Shown here: positions 1 through 7,554 of the stretch, in pieces
Layout of the letters: every line of letters starts with the position of its first letter
Position numbering within the stretch: the first letter of the stretch is position 1
Source: Arenibacter sp. P308M17
GTDB lineage: Bacteria > Bacteroidota > Bacteroidia > Flavobacteriales > Flavobacteriaceae
DNA: 64,000 bases
Assembly: GCF_003426735.1 (NCBI RefSeq)
Contig: NZ_QVON01000003.1
Span: 595,587-659,586, forward strand
Reading direction: 5' to 3'
Translations under genes and position numbers: made by a program
The notes under the pieces: generated by a model
Told to the model about the DNA's origin: nothing
Database searches by the model: none
What the model saw: the letters and a program-made list of their open reading frames with translations, nothing else

Positions 1-1
1 C

Positions 2-196
2 AGATTTATAACCGTAGACTTTAAAAGGCTATCGCAGGAAAAGCAGGATCATTCTGGATATGAGGCAGAAATAATTTACAGTGATGGCAACGACAATATT
101 CTTGAATCGCACCGGTACCGCATTACGGATTTCCCACTGGACGAATTGCGGTTGTACTTTGTAGACAATACATTGATGCTCCCGAGCGAATATTAA
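2..196 (+). CDS. C-terminal fragment of an unidentified protein
   Basis: An open frame enters from the left edge and ends at TAA (194-196), giving about 64 residues ending in LPSEY. Composition is charged and protein-like (VDFKRLSQEKQDHSGYEA near the start), and the stop is followed at 354 by an intrinsic terminator on the same strand. I recognise no family. It lies upstream of the mobilisation module and may belong to the element. Its start and full size are outside the window. Confidence 0.5.
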   Translation, partial: RFITVDFKRLSQEKQDHSGYEAEIIYSDGNDNILESHRYRITDFPLDELRLYFVDNTLMLPSEY

Positions 197-353
197 ATCC
201 CATGCTATGATCTGCCTTAATTTCACCGATTTGAGGAAGGAAACCCTGGAATGTTTGTTTGTATCTTTCAAAGAAGCGATACGAAATTTATATTCCTATC
301 AATACACTTTCTGTATTTAATTCAATTGTTCAATTCAACTATTGAAATGGTAC

Positions 354-382
354 GGCCCTTGAAACTCAAGGGCCTTTTATTT
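354..382 (+). terminator. Rho-independent terminator
   Basis: A perfect 9-bp stem (GGCCCTTGA / TCAAGGGCC) with a three-base loop is followed by TTTTATTT. It sits 158 bases after the stop of the partial gene at 2-196 and would end that transcript. Nothing else recognisable lies between 197 and 353. Confidence 0.8.
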
Positions 383-519
383 GGTTACAGCATTGAGGTA
401 TTCGTAAAGGTTTCGCCATTTTATTATGGATATCAGGGTATACCAATTTTTTAAATCTTAAAAAACCATAACTGTTTTCAGTTACCATAAAGAGCCATTA
501 AATTACTATTGAATGGTTC

Positions 520-720
520 GAAAGTTTGCCACGCTTTAGCGTGACAAAAAGGAGAAGCAAGAGGGTAACGGGCAAAGCCGCGTTACATATTTCTTTTTGA
601 ATTTAAATGACTTATAATCAGGTATTTATAAATATTTAAACATTTCGAATTTTTGTCATTTGCGTCAAATGCCATGAAATAGCCAATAAATAGGGATGAA
701 ATTGCGTCAAATGTCTTTAA
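520..720 (+). other. Candidate origin of transfer (oriT) / mobilisation-gene control region
   Basis: The gap upstream of the mobilisation genes holds a hairpin at 530-543 (CACGC / GCGTG), a larger hairpin at 565-586 (GTAAC and GGC arms around AAA), and a direct repeat TGCGTCAAATG at 661-671 and 703-713. The first repeat copy is part of a small palindrome (657-671). Repeats and hairpins directly upstream of relaxase genes are typical of oriT. The same repeats could instead be an operator for the BfmA-like protein. Location and structure are seen; function is inferred. Confidence 0.45.
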
Positions 721-731
721 AAAACTAAAAT

Positions 732-1094
732 ATGGATTCATTTATTACCATAAGGTTCAAGCGCAAAACGGCAAAGCGTTTTCAGACATTCTCACGCACC
801 CATTTCAAATCCCATACGGAAGCCATGGCTACTATGCTCGATTTTTTCTTCTATAACGAAATCTCCCCTAGGGAGAATCTTGGACCCACGGGAAGGACCA
901 TTGAACAGTCCTTGAAGAAACGGATCAATGCATCTATCGCGATTATACGGGATATGGAAAAGACCCAGACCAAGCCCACTGTGGCCATGATACAATCCTT
1001 GTTTGAAATGGAGGAGCCAAAAAAGAAAACTTTGATTTTGGAGAAGAAAAAAGATGAGGAGAAACAACCAAAATTTCACAAGCGTAATAAATAA
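732..1094 (+). CDS. BfmA/BtgA-like mobilisation accessory protein
   Basis: This 120-residue basic protein begins MDSFITIRFKRKTAKRFQTFSR, resembling the ribbon-helix-helix-like start of BfmA/BtgA mobilisation proteins of Bacteroidota. The C-terminus is strongly lysine-rich. Proteins of this type help the relaxase recognise oriT. It lies directly downstream of a repeat-rich, oriT-like region and 19 bases upstream of the relaxase start preferred here, so the two are probably co-transcribed. The repeats upstream may also be its autoregulatory operator. Family assignment rests on the N-terminal motif, length and position. Confidence 0.75.
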   Translation: MDSFITIRFKRKTAKRFQTFSRTHFKSHTEAMATMLDFFFYNEISPRENLGPTGRTIEQSLKKRINASIAIIRDMEKTQTKPTVAMIQSLFEMEEPKKKTLILEKKKDEEKQPKFHKRNK

Positions 1095-1113
1095 AAACAA
1101 AAAAAAGAGCACT

Positions 1114-2163
1114 ATGTACATCACTATTACAGCCCAAAAACTCGGAGGTTCCTATTCCCCAAGTTCAGCAGGTTTTGTGGATTATCTGGGGAAGGAAAAC
1201 CAAGGAGTGGAGGAGGACCTGCCTTCCTGCGAGGCAGGTATGGAACATTTTTTCAATCAGTACGGCGATCAAATTTCAGCAGAGGAAGTAGTAAGGAAAA
1301 TCGATGGCAATACCGCTAAGCTGGAAAAGACCGAACCAAGGTTTTACTCTATTACTGTGAACCCCTCCAAATATGAACTTAACGCATTACAGAATCCAAG
1401 TGAAGACCTTAAGACATATACCCGGGAACTGATGAAGGATTATGTGGCATCATTTAATCGGGAGATAAATGGACGGCAGGTTACTGTTGATGATATAAAG
1501 TACTATGCCAAGATCGAGCAGCAAAGGACGTTTAAAGGAACGGATAAGCAAATCCGGGAAAATCAGCCCTTTGCTACAAAAATACTTGAGTTAAGGAATA
1601 ACATAGGAAAGGTGGAAAACGGTACCATGGAGGGCAGTATTAAAAAGATGGAAAGACAGATCAACAGATTGGAACGCCAGGCCCCTCATCAACAAAATGG
1701 CCAACGAATCGTACAGGGAATGGCCAAGGCTGGGAGCCAAAGTCATGTACATATCGTCATGAGTAGAAAGGATGCTTCCAATTCCTTCAGCTTGTCCCCA
1801 GGGAGCAAGTACAAAGCCTCCGAAACGGAGTTGCACGGAAAGATGGTCAAAAGAGGATTTGATAGGGATCAATTTTTTGAACGAGCGGAAAGGACCTTCG
1901 ATAGGACCTTTGGATACCAAAGAAACTTTTCGGAAAAATACAGTGCCCGAAAGGAGTTTATCAATAATCCGAAAATGTACTTTAATTCTTTGATGAGACT
2001 GCCCACCAACGAAAAGGCTATTGCCTTTAAAATAATGCGCGAAACAGGCCTTCCCATAATGGGTAGCATCCCGGTAAATAAAGCTCAGATAGCATTGAAA
2101 ATTTTCAATAAGCTTAGGCAAGGGGTAGAGGGGGCCATCAAATCGAGTTCTATAGGAATCTAA
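1114..2163 (+). CDS. DUF5712-type relaxase (MobB/BtgB-like)
   Basis: The product nicks oriT and pilots the transferred strand. The protein starts MYITITAQKLGG, has the N-terminal block FYSITVNPSKYEL, and carries an HxH metal-binding motif (SHVHIVMSRKD) near residues 210-220, as in HUH-type relaxases. I chose ATG 1114 over the upstream in-frame ATG at 1054 because the extra 20 residues are low-complexity (N/K-rich), overlap the preceding gene, and the family normally starts with MYI. The length (349 residues) fits DUF5712 mobilisation proteins. The coupling protein gene follows 9 bases later. Confidence 0.8.
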   Translation: MYITITAQKLGGSYSPSSAGFVDYLGKENQGVEEDLPSCEAGMEHFFNQYGDQISAEEVVRKIDGNTAKLEKTEPRFYSITVNPSKYELNALQNPSEDLKTYTRELMKDYVASFNREINGRQVTVDDIKYYAKIEQQRTFKGTDKQIRENQPFATKILELRNNIGKVENGTMEGSIKKMERQINRLERQAPHQQNGQRIVQGMAKAGSQSHVHIVMSRKDASNSFSLSPGSKYKASETELHGKMVKRGFDRDQFFERAERTFDRTFGYQRNFSEKYSARKEFINNPKMYFNSLMRLPTNEKAIAFKIMRETGLPIMGSIPVNKAQIALKIFNKLRQGVEGAIKSSSIGI

Positions 2164-2172
2164 TTTAAGGGT

Positions 2173-3753
2173 ATGGAAATAGTGGATCCTTTCCTGATTT
2201 TCATGATCATCGGATTGATCAGTATTCTGTTTTATATGTTGTTTAAGAACAATAAATTTGCGTTTGGTCTAAATATCTTACTTGTTTTGGGAATGTTGGT
2301 CGGGGCTGCCCAATTAATGACGTTGTTGCAGGGAATACTATACTTAGCATGTCCCTTATTACTTATCAATACGGTTTTATATGTTTTTCTTCATAAAAAG
2401 GATATAGCTGAATCCATTAATGATAAATATCAAGTCAGCTTTAAAACTACCAAGGGAAATTTCCAAATCAATAACATCAAACGGGGCGTTTCCATTATAG
2501 GATCTGCGGGAAGTGGAAAGACCGAAAGTGTGGTCTATGGCTTTCTACAACATTTTAATAGACATGGTTTCTGTGGGGTCATCCATGATTATAAGGATTT
2601 TGAGATTTCCGAGATGGCTTATCCACTGTTCAAGGATTCCGACATCCCTTTTAAAGTGATATCCTTTGATAAGATCATTCATCGGGTGAATCCCATAGCA
2701 CCTCGATATTTGGAGAATCCGGAAAGTGTAAACGAGGTATCCCGGGTATTGATAGAGAACCTTTTGGAACAGAAAGATTCCGTTTCGATTGGCGCTACCA
2801 AGTTTTTCCACGATGCCGCGGAAGGGTTGATAGGTGGATTGATCTGGAGACTCAAGTCTTCCTATCCCGAATATTGCACTTTGCCACACGTCATCGCAAT
2901 ATACCATTACCTGGATACTGAGAGCCTTATTACATTTTTGGAGTCCAATATAATCTCCAAAGGAATGGCCGATGCTTTTATTAGCGGGATGGATTCGGAC
3001 AGGCAGACCGCAGGGGTGAAAGGGACATTAAGCAATGCATTAAAAAGGATAAGTACCCCACGAATATTTATGGCCCTGTCCGCGGATGAAGTGCCGCTCA
3101 ATATCAACCACAAGGATAATCCTGCCGTTATTTCCGTGGTGAACAATCCTAGGTTTGAAACCTCGTATTCACCAATAATTGCCACTATTATCCACACAAT
3201 AACCAAACAGATGAGTGTTAGACATTCTAAACCTTCTTTTTTATTAATGGAAGAAGCCCCTACCATTAAACTTTTGAACATGCACCGGATTCCCGCAACT
3301 CTTCGGAGTTATGACATAACAACGATCTATGTTATGCAGGACAAGATTCAAAATGATATGATGTACGGTGATAAGGCGAGCAGGGCGATTTTGAGCAACT
3401 TGTCCTATCAGTTTTTTGGAAAGGTCAATGATCCTGACACTGCAAAATATTATGAACGATTTTTTGAGATTATCAAAGACCCAACCAAGAGTGTTAGCCG
3501 AGGCCATAGTCTTGATTTTGATACCCGAGTAACCACAGGAGAAAAGGAAATTCCGAAAATTAGAGCGGATGTGTTTTTTCGATTGGAACAAGGCGAATTT
3601 ATCACCTATGCAGATGGAAAGGACAAAAAGGTGCAATTTAAATTACAGGCCATTCGCCGGGGTCTTCCTAAACCTTCCAAAGAATTTACTAAGTCTGATC
3701 TAGAAACTAATTTCGAGAGAATTTATAGAGAAGCCAGGTCTATATTTGAGTAA
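2173..3753 (+). CDS. Type IV coupling protein (VirD4/TraG-like, MobC)
   Basis: This 526-residue ATPase links the relaxosome to the conjugation channel. Three hydrophobic segments occupy roughly residues 5-75, followed by a Walker A motif (GSAGSGKTES, about residues 110-118) and a Walker B-like motif (FLLMEEAP, about 355). The C-terminal part resembles the TraM-recognition domain of TraD/TraG proteins. It is the third gene of the mobilisation operon, and the intergenic spacing indicates co-transcription. Size and domain order match Bacteroidota MobC/TraG-type coupling proteins. It should not be confused with the VirB4-type TraG at 19504-21909. Confidence 0.88.
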   Translation: MEIVDPFLIFMIIGLISILFYMLFKNNKFAFGLNILLVLGMLVGAAQLMTLLQGILYLACPLLLINTVLYVFLHKKDIAESINDKYQVSFKTTKGNFQINNIKRGVSIIGSAGSGKTESVVYGFLQHFNRHGFCGVIHDYKDFEISEMAYPLFKDSDIPFKVISFDKIIHRVNPIAPRYLENPESVNEVSRVLIENLLEQKDSVSIGATKFFHDAAEGLIGGLIWRLKSSYPEYCTLPHVIAIYHYLDTESLITFLESNIISKGMADAFISGMDSDRQTAGVKGTLSNALKRISTPRIFMALSADEVPLNINHKDNPAVISVVNNPRFETSYSPIIATIIHTITKQMSVRHSKPSFLLMEEAPTIKLLNMHRIPATLRSYDITTIYVMQDKIQNDMMYGDKASRAILSNLSYQFFGKVNDPDTAKYYERFFEIIKDPTKSVSRGHSLDFDTRVTTGEKEIPKIRADVFFRLEQGEFITYADGKDKKVQFKLQAIRRGLPKPSKEFTKSDLETNFERIYREARSIFE

Positions 3754-3970
3754 AATTTTCTGATAATATTATAGGAGGGGTATTAATTGAGTGGTTACAC
3801 TAATAGCATTTTCAGTTTCGTTAAATCGCACTTTATAGAATCAGTAAAGTATATTTAATCGACCCTTTTATTAAACTTTATAGCCTTACAATATTTATTG
3901 ATTTTAAATAGTTTAAAGTATCGTACTAAATAATTAGTTTGTATTTTGAGGTTTATTTAAACTTTGGGTC

Positions 3971-4588
3971 ATGGTTTTTGGATACGCTAGGGTAAGTACT
4001 GCAGAACAGAATCTGGATTTACAATTAGATGCCTTTTTAAAAGAAGGCATTGATACAAAGAACATTTACACGGATAAAGTTTCCAGTTCACAAGAAGAAC
4101 GTAAAAGCTTAAGCAAACTTCTGGACTATGCCCGTGAAGGGGACACTATTGTCGTTTGGAAATTGGACCGCCTGGCCAGAAGCTTGATTCATTTTACAAA
4201 CTTTATCAATCAATTGAATGAAAAGGGTGTCAAGTTCCGGAGCATTACCGAACCTTTTTTGGATACCACGGACAAGTCTTCACATTCCCAATTCATTGTA
4301 AACATGTTCGCTGCCCTAGCACAGTTAGAACGGGATATTATTATTGAACGAACCAAGGCAGGTTTGGCCTCCGCGAGAGCAAGGGGTAAAATATTAGGTG
4401 CCCCTACGGGCATCAGTAATAAAAATCAACAAAAAGCCATAATTTGCGAACAGTACTTTAAAGAGGGTAAATTAACCGTTTCTGAAATTTGCGAGAGAGT
4501 GAATATTTCTAGAGCAACGTATTACAAGTATTTAAGGCATAGAGGGCTTAATGGGAAGCTTCGTCCTTACAATGCGGACAGTAAATAA
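3971..4588 (+). CDS. Serine resolvase/invertase family recombinase
   Basis: The 205-residue protein starts MVFGYARVSTAEQNLDLQ, the classic resolvase N-terminus with catalytic Ser9 and Arg7. The E-helix region (QLERDIIIERTKAGLASARARG, about residues 118-140) and a C-terminal Hin-type HTH (about 158-190) are complete, so it looks functional. It sits between the mobilisation module and the cargo island. Its 3' end from codon 136 recurs as a decayed copy at 7294-7503, and its last 150 bases recur almost identically at 9481-9630. It may therefore be both the agent and the target of cargo insertion, although resolution of dimers or inversion are the usual roles of the family. Confidence 0.93.
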   Translation: MVFGYARVSTAEQNLDLQLDAFLKEGIDTKNIYTDKVSSSQEERKSLSKLLDYAREGDTIVVWKLDRLARSLIHFTNFINQLNEKGVKFRSITEPFLDTTDKSSHSQFIVNMFAALAQLERDIIIERTKAGLASARARGKILGAPTGISNKNQQKAIICEQYFKEGKLTVSEICERVNISRATYYKYLRHRGLNGKLRPYNADSK

Positions 4589-4593
4589 AGGAT
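4583..4593 (+). repeat. Left copy of 11-bp direct repeat flanking cargo
   Basis: The 11-mer AAATAAAGGAT covers the resolvase stop codon and the next five bases. The same 11-mer occurs at 9472-9482, immediately at the start of the second near-identical resolvase 3' end. The pair brackets the whole 4.9-kb cargo block. It may be the scar of one insertion event; chance in A+T-rich DNA is possible. Confidence 0.45.
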
Positions 4594-4631
4594 TTATAAA
4601 TCAAAAAACTAGAAGTACTCACAAAGCAGAA

Positions 4632-4653
4632 ATATAGTAACTTGTTACTATAT
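4632..4653. repeat. Perfect palindrome downstream of resolvase, possible crossover site
   Basis: Two perfect 10-base arms (ATATAGTAAC / GTTACTATAT) are separated by TT and lie 44 bases after the resolvase stop. A similar but imperfect palindrome (ATATAG ... CTATATCC) lies at about 9662-9681, 32 bases after the third resolvase 3' end. Short palindromes with a central dinucleotide resemble serine-recombinase crossover sites. A simple regulatory or terminator role is also possible, though no strong T-run follows. Confidence 0.4.
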
Positions 4654-4687
4654 CCGTGACGTTACCTGCAAGCTGAAAAATAAAAAT

Positions 4688-4771
4688 ATGAACAAAACAA
4701 CTAAAATACTAATCATACTAATTTTCACATCAATGTCTTTCAATAAAGTTTTTTCTCAAGAGATAATGTAG
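4688..4771 (+). pseudogene. Signal-peptide remnant of a truncated exported protein
   Basis: A 27-codon frame encodes MNKTTKILIILIFTSMSFNK followed by VFSQEIM and a stop. It is a good signal peptide with a Bacteroidota-style FSQE cleavage site, but there is no mature protein. The frame stops at the 16-base repeat at 4767-4782, so the rest of the gene was probably lost in the rearrangement that brought in the downstream gene. Confidence 0.45.
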
Positions 4772-4782
4772 GCTTCCCTAAA
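4767..4782 (+). repeat. 16-bp sequence repeated in inverse orientation at 61125-61140
   Basis: TGTAGGCTTCCCTAAA lies between a signal-peptide stub and the DUF4209 gene. Its exact reverse complement occurs 56 kb away, between the XRE gene and the AbiH gene. Both copies sit at borders of accessory genes, so this may be a piece of the same mobile-element end. Confidence 0.4.
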
Positions 4783-4783
4783 A

Positions 4784-6553
4784 ATGAATGAAATTCCAGA
4801 TGAATTAAAAGAATTCTATAACTCAATTGAAAATCTCAATTCATTGAGCATTTGGAATATTCATAGAGAAATTAAACAAACTACAAGAATCGAAGGAGAT
4901 TGGGAGGATAAACTAATCATCGAAAGAAAATCATTAAACTATAATTTAAATAAAGGGGAACTAAAAACTAATGTTCAAGTCACTGACTCAAAAGGTCAAA
5001 TTGTAGGAATTGGACTTGAAAAGAAAGACCTAGAATATTTAAAGAACAGATTAGACGAAACTCAAAACACTTGGCTAAAATCTAGATATTCACACCTATT
5101 ATGGCAAGAAACAAAACACAACAAATATGCGGAAATAGCAATTGATAATTATATTCAAACTATAAACAGAATAAAATCAGATGAAGCTAATGAATTACCT
5201 ATTATTCTTTCAGCTATTCTAAATATATCAAAAAGGTCAAAGAAGAAAATAGAACAAGCTAAAGAATTAGCAATTATATTGATTCACGACTTACCAAATT
5301 GGTTTAAACCAAATATTCTAAATTCAATTTTAGATAATAATATACTTTCAAGTGAAGAACTAAATGATATAGCAGAGAAATTACCAAATTGGATAGAAGA
5401 TGACAAATCTGTTTCATATTTTTCTAATAAAAGCACATTGGATTCTGGAATAAGACTTTATAATTCTCTCGAACTTCCATTGAATAAATTATACGAGTTA
5501 TTAGCTAAAAATGAAGATGTAATTATCGAGCAACATCCAGAAGATACTGACTTTGTAAAATATACAACCATTGGCACTAAAGCTAAATATTTAAGGCTAG
5601 CAGGAAAACTAGATGAAGCTGAAGAAGTTTTAAAAGAATATAATAGATTAAAACAAACAGTAAAACTTGGAAAAGTAAGTTGGCAACTTGGTGAAAAAGA
5701 AACAGAAATGTTTAATGAATATCTTAATATGAAATCTAAAATCATTTTAGATATGCCAACTGAAGGTATTCTTGCTTTCTTTTCAATTAATGAGGACATA
5801 CTTGTTGATCCAATTGAGAATGAAGAAAACGCGAAAAAATCAATAAAGAAGTCAATTAGCTATCTCTTTAGCACAAGTGTTTTTGACATAAACAGCAACT
5901 TCAAGAACCTCAAAGATTCAGAGAAAATTGACAAAGAAATAATTCAAGGCTATACAATTTCTCACGGAGTTAAATGTTCCAGCCTTTTTCTAAAAGTATT
6001 CGTAGATGGTATTTTAGCAGGTAAATTAAATTATTACAAAATATTCGAGTTCTTGGAAACTCATACTTGGTATGGTGTTAAATTCAAACGAGGAATGACT
6101 GACAATGAAATTGACCAAAACTCATCTTGGTTGACAATGCTTGCCCCTGGAATTCATAATTTATTCGCTCAATTTGAACTATCAGTATTGATGAATACTA
6201 ATAAAATCAATAATTTCATTTTAGCAATGGACTCTTTGACTATCAAGTTTGAAGGAGCTTTAAGAGATTTTATTCGTTTGTCTGGTGGAAATACGTCTAC
6301 ATCAAAAAGAGGAGAAATCAAGGAACAACTTCTAGAAGAATTACTAGACAATCCAACAACAAAAAAACATTTCACAATAAAGGATATTGAGCTATTCAAA
6401 TACACATTCACATTAAAAGGGAAAAATTTGAGGAATAATATAGCACATTCATTTTTACAATACTCTGATTATAACTTACAAGCTGTTATATTAGTTTTCT
6501 TCTGTATTTTAAGACTTGGAAAATATACATTTGAAGAAAAAACCCGAAGCTAA
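4784..6553 (+). CDS. DUF4209-type protein with HEPN-like motif
   Basis: This 589-residue, largely helical protein ends in a domain with NLRNNIAHS (about residues 548-556). The motif fits both the RNxxxH signature described for DUF4209 and the R-x4-H motif of HEPN ribonucleases. The N-terminal 480 residues are lysine- and leucine-rich and I assign them no family. No signal peptide or membrane segment is seen. The gene opens the cargo island and precedes an AbiC-like membrane protein by about 110 bases on the same strand. An RNase effector role in phage defence or as a toxin is an inference from the motif and neighbours. Codon use is A+T-rich compared with the core genes further right. Confidence 0.7.
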   Translation: MNEIPDELKEFYNSIENLNSLSIWNIHREIKQTTRIEGDWEDKLIIERKSLNYNLNKGELKTNVQVTDSKGQIVGIGLEKKDLEYLKNRLDETQNTWLKSRYSHLLWQETKHNKYAEIAIDNYIQTINRIKSDEANELPIILSAILNISKRSKKKIEQAKELAIILIHDLPNWFKPNILNSILDNNILSSEELNDIAEKLPNWIEDDKSVSYFSNKSTLDSGIRLYNSLELPLNKLYELLAKNEDVIIEQHPEDTDFVKYTTIGTKAKYLRLAGKLDEAEEVLKEYNRLKQTVKLGKVSWQLGEKETEMFNEYLNMKSKIILDMPTEGILAFFSINEDILVDPIENEENAKKSIKKSISYLFSTSVFDINSNFKNLKDSEKIDKEIIQGYTISHGVKCSSLFLKVFVDGILAGKLNYYKIFEFLETHTWYGVKFKRGMTDNEIDQNSSWLTMLAPGIHNLFAQFELSVLMNTNKINNFILAMDSLTIKFEGALRDFIRLSGGNTSTSKRGEIKEQLLEELLDNPTTKKHFTIKDIELFKYTFTLKGKNLRNNIAHSFLQYSDYNLQAVILVFFCILRLGKYTFEEKTRS

Positions 6554-6662
6554 GACGTGTAAAATTTATTGCTAGATAAACCCAACTTAAGTAAGTCTTA
6601 GCAGACTTTCTGTCTGTAATTTATTTGCTAACTTTAGTGCTGAAACACGCAACGAAATCATA

Positions 6663-7217
6663 ATGAAGGAAAAAAAAACAAATAAAATCAATTTTGGATT
6701 ATGGATTTTTTTGTCTGTAATTATCGTTGCTGTGCTATTTGCTATAATTTGGCACATTACCTTCAATGGATATTCGTTTCCTGAAAACTCAAATGAATTT
6801 GGAGACAGTTTTGGCATGGCAAATGCGCTATTCTCGGCATTAGCTTTCGCATTTCTCATTGTCACAGCCTTAATGCAAAGAAAGGAGCTTGAGTTACAAA
6901 GAGAAGAGCTAATGGAAACAAGGTATGAACTCAAAAAATCTGTCACTGCCCAGGATGCCAGTCAACAGGCATTAAATATTCAAGTGCGTATAATGGCAAA
7001 GCAAGCAATGTTGACTTCTTATCAAAGCTTGTATCAACTGAACTTAGATAACTCTAGAAACCTGGTGGATCCTATTAAAGACATACAGGAATCAAAAAAG
7101 GAGGCTAAGGTGTACCTTGGACTAATCGAGCACATGGTTAAGGAATTGGAAAAGGAGCAAGAATTATTTGCCAACCCTGACATTATTGAATTAATAAAAC
7201 TAACAAGGAAATTATGA
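6663..7217 (+). CDS. AbiC-like two-TM membrane protein
   Basis: The 184-residue protein has two hydrophobic helices (about residues 10-32 and 54-70) separated by a short loop with FGDSFGMANALFSALAFAFLIV. A basic coiled-coil segment follows (QRKELELQREELMETRYELKKS). This arrangement is typical of proteins annotated as putative phage abortive infection protein (AbiC-like) and of retron or toxin effectors of the inner membrane. It follows the DUF4209/HEPN-type gene on the same strand. The C-terminal part (residues 100-184) is helical with no recognised domain. Function is inferred. Confidence 0.6.
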   Translation: MKEKKTNKINFGLWIFLSVIIVAVLFAIIWHITFNGYSFPENSNEFGDSFGMANALFSALAFAFLIVTALMQRKELELQREELMETRYELKKSVTAQDASQQALNIQVRIMAKQAMLTSYQSLYQLNLDNSRNLVDPIKDIQESKKEAKVYLGLIEHMVKELEKEQELFANPDIIELIKLTRKL

Positions 7218-7239
7218 CCTCTTGGTTTTAAGAGGTTTC
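7217..7239 (+). terminator. Possible weak terminator after AbiC-like gene
   Basis: A 7-bp stem (ACCTCTT / AAGAGGT) overlaps the stop codon and is followed by only TTTCC. The position fits transcription termination but the T-run is short. Confidence 0.35.
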
Positions 7240-7293
7240 CAGAAGGTCTAATAAACGATTATCAAATGTAAAAAGGTTGGGTTAGAATATACA

Positions 7294-7503
7294 AGACGAC
7301 GCGGAAAAATTTTAGGCGCCCCAAAAGGTATTAGTAAGAAAAATCAACAAAAAGCTGTACTTTGTGAACAGTACTTTAAGGAAGGCCTTCTTACAGTAAC
7401 TGAGATATGTGAACGGCTTTAAACTTCAATGGCAACTTATTATAAGTACTTGAGGTACCGAGGGCTTGATGGGAAGTTAAGACCATATCCACAAAAATTA
7501 TGA
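7294..7503 (+). pseudogene. Decayed 3' fragment of a resolvase gene
   Basis: Translation gives RRRGKILGAPKGISKKNQQK, then a segment matching the resolvase HTH up to CERL, a TAA stop, and the in-frame tail TSMATYYKYLRYRGLDGKLRPYPQKL. It aligns along its length with codons 136-205 of the intact resolvase at 3971-4588, with clear divergence (a related but different resolvase). No 5' part is present. It lies between the AbiC-like gene and the OLD gene, as if it were the displaced 3' end left by an older insertion. Confidence 0.85.
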
Positions 7504-7554
7504 ATAAATCGTGTTACCTACTTCCACGAAAGACTAATTAAACAGAACTATTCT

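Noticed and set aside
29..271. 80-codon ORF on the - strand at the left edge
   Set aside because: Antisense to the more convincing + strand gene end at 2-196.
1054..1113. Upstream start for the relaxase
   Set aside because: Adds N/K-rich residues and overlaps the BfmA-like gene; family proteins start MYI.
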